Shown here: one piece after another, positions 6,660-7,389 of the stretch | Numbering within the stretch: position 1 is the first letter of the stretch | Layout: every line of letters starts with the position of its first letter | Source of the DNA: JASJBU01 sp965372385 | GTDB taxonomy: Bacteria; Pseudomonadota; Gammaproteobacteria; Chromatiales; Chromatiaceae | Length of the DNA stretch: 7,389 nt | Direction: 5' to 3' | NCBI GenBank assembly: GCA_965372385.1 | Contig: CBDVCD010000169.1 | Location: forward strand, 1-7,389 | Position numbers and translations under genes: made by a program | Notes under the pieces: model-generated | Database searches by the model: none | The model's input: only the letters and a program-made list of their open reading frames with translations | Told to the model about the DNA's origin: nothing

Positions 6660-7175
6660 TCATTTGCCGTCACGTTTCAGTTCCGTCAGAACTGCAAACG
6701 GGTTTTCGCGCACTGCGTCATCACTGCCTTCAGACTCATCGCCAAGCTGCCCTGTACATTTCCCCGAAGGGTGCATAGGCACCTGGGGCAGCGCCAACAA
6801 CAATTCATTCTCGACCAGATTCCTGAATTTCACCTGGCAATCTTCCACCAGTTCAGGATCGAGTTCATCAGGAAGCCTCTCTGCTTCATCGATACCCTCA
6901 ACGAAGGTGACCGACACATCTGATTTTACCTGCCAGGGCATGGCATCAAGACAACGCTGACACTCAAGCATCAGGGTAGCCTCAACCATTCCAAACAGGC
7001 ATGCGCGATGCTGTCGGTCACGGAAAAATTCCAGTGTGAAACTGACTTCGCCCTGGGAATCCACCAGACATTCACGCAATCTAGGCAGATCTCCCAGAAG
7101 ATAGGAGCCACTGATCCGCTTACCAAGATCGGCAAACCGCCAGGGATCCAGATGCTCAGGCAAGTGCTGCGACAT
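6660..7175 (-). CDS. yceD: YceD / DUF177 large-subunit rRNA accumulation protein
   Basis: 171 aa, close to the E. coli length of 173. Family members (DUF177) are needed for normal 23S rRNA accumulation in plants and E. coli; the molecular mechanism is not settled. Visible features are LECQRCLDAMPW with the conserved Cys72 and Cys75, the segment VENELLLALPQVPMH (121-135) followed by Cys140 (possible metal ligands, inferred), an acidic linker (about 145-155), and the C-terminal NPFAVLTELKRDGK. The start is ATG at 7173-7175; it is the only start in frame because a TAA lies a few codons upstream. No Shine-Dalgarno sequence precedes it, and the candidate promoter -10 box ends 9 nt before the ATG, so the mRNA may be leaderless. 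It is followed by rpmF. Confidence 0.92.
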   Translation of the reverse strand: MSQHLPEHLDPWRFADLGKRISGSYLLGDLPRLRECLVDSQGEVSFTLEFFRDRQHRACLFGMVEATLMLECQRCLDAMPWQVKSDVSVTFVEGIDEAERLPDELDPELVEDCQVKFRNLVENELLLALPQVPMHPSGKCTGQLGDESEGSDDAVRENPFAVLTELKRDGK

Positions 7176-7184
7176 AAGCGCGCA

Positions 7185-7214
7185 ATCATATTATGAGAGC
7201 GGCGCCCATGTCAA
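7185..7214 (-). promoter_or_regulatory. Strong candidate promoter for yceD-rpmF-plsX-fab operon
   Basis: On the minus strand a perfect -35 TTGACA (7209-7214) and a -10 TATGAT (7185-7190, 5 of 6) are separated by 18 nt. Transcription would start 5-9 nt past the -10, that is within about 5 nt of the yceD ATG at 7175. It faces the operon and is the best sigma-70-like match I see in the window. Confidence 0.65.
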
Positions 7215-7222
7215 AATGACAT
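7208..7222. promoter_or_regulatory. Candidate operator on the yceD -35 box
   Basis: ATGTCA (7208-7213), AAA, then TGACAT (7217-7222) form a perfect inverted repeat with 6-bp arms. It covers the whole -35 hexamer of the candidate yceD promoter. Position and symmetry suggest a binding site for a dimeric regulator that could block RNA polymerase. No regulator can be named. A 15-bp palindrome could also arise by chance. Confidence 0.3.
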
Positions 7223-7389
7223 AGCGGTTAACTGAGTAAAGCTGTGGCGAGCGTTAACCCGCACTTCTGACCCACAGGGAGGTGGGAAATGCCGATACCT
7301 GCCGGGAGCAGGATTCGGCCTGTGCGGTCGTTCAGCTGACCTCCTTTGTCCACTGGCGGTTTTTCGTCACTATTCAGAATGAATGATTG
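7223..7389. other. Gene-free end region rich in inverted repeats
   Basis: No recognised gene. It holds GGTTAAC (7226-7232) and its complement GTTAACC (7253-7259). A possible outer stem CCGCAC (7259-7264) / GTGCGG (7322-7327) encloses two hairpins, CCCAC/GTGGG (7271-7275 and 7282-7286) and GCCGA..CCTGC/GCAGG..TCGGC (7291-7302 and 7308-7319). On the plus strand a T-run at 7360-7364 follows GGCGG. An ATG at 7379-7381 near the end could open a divergent plus-strand gene. In E. coli maf (yceF) is divergent from yceD, but only three codons are visible here. A minus-strand frame is open from the window edge to a TAA at 7228-7230 and is not recognised. Confidence 0.3.

Noticed and set aside
7259..7327. 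tRNA or att-like sequence: the minus strand contains CCGAATCCTGC, reminiscent of a T-arm.
   Set aside because: The loop lacks the TTCRA consensus, and no acceptor, D-arm and anticodon arrangement can be drawn around it.
7228..7389. Minus-strand frame open from the window edge to a TAA, 53 codons, possible C-terminus of an upstream gene.
   Set aside because: The translation resembles no family I know, an open run of this length is not rare by chance, and the same bases form several inverted repeats. Sequence beyond 7389 is needed to decide.
1..7389. Mobile elements, CRISPR arrays, rRNA or defence genes.
   Set aside because: None seen. Every gene belongs to the conserved yceD-rpmF-plsX-fab-pabC block, with uniform composition and no transposase or regularly spaced repeats.

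Overview
This window is a compact fatty-acid-synthesis gene cluster with every gene on the minus strand. Read in the direction of transcription (high to low coordinates) the order is yceD, rpmF, plsX, fabH, fabD, fabG, acpP, fabF, pabC. This order, the moderately GC-rich base composition, the E. coli-like short L32 and the E. coli-like catalytic motifs point to a gammaproteobacterium. I would guess the Chromatiales / sulfur-oxidiser neighbourhood, but the sequence alone does not fix the genus.

Layout. Positions about 7198-7389 hold no gene I can support; this stretch contains a strong candidate promoter for yceD and a cluster of inverted repeats. yceD (6660-7175) and rpmF (6450-6629) form the ribosome-linked head of the operon. 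A 97-nt spacer follows, then the tightly packed block plsX (5330-6352), fabH (4365-5333), fabD (3404-4345) and fabG (2664-3407). plsX/fabH and fabD/fabG overlap by 4 nt and fabH/fabD are 19 nt apart. A 207-nt AT-rich gap carrying a perfect 22-bp palindrome and two competing inverted repeats separates fabG from acpP (2223-2456), which seems to have its own promoter. A terminator-like hairpin lies between acpP and fabF (878-2119), and a GC-rich hairpin lies between fabF and pabC (2-829), which starts with TTG.

How the genes work together. FabD makes malonyl-ACP from malonyl-CoA and ACP (acpP). FabH condenses acetyl-CoA with malonyl-ACP to start a chain. FabG reduces the 3-ketoacyl-ACP, and FabF elongates. 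PlsX converts acyl-ACP to acyl-phosphate and so sends finished chains to phospholipid synthesis. PabC belongs to folate (4-aminobenzoate) synthesis but commonly travels with acpP-fabF. YceD and ribosomal protein L32 connect the operon to ribosome production.

The coding content is ordinary and all catalytic residues checked are present. I did not find a novel multi-gene system. What deserves a second look is regulatory: the apparently leaderless yceD start with a palindrome on its -35, the palindrome and alternative stems before acpP, a possible mini-ORF in the acpP leader, the acpP/fabF hairpin, the hairpin before the TTG start of pabC, and the folded stretch at the right-hand end.
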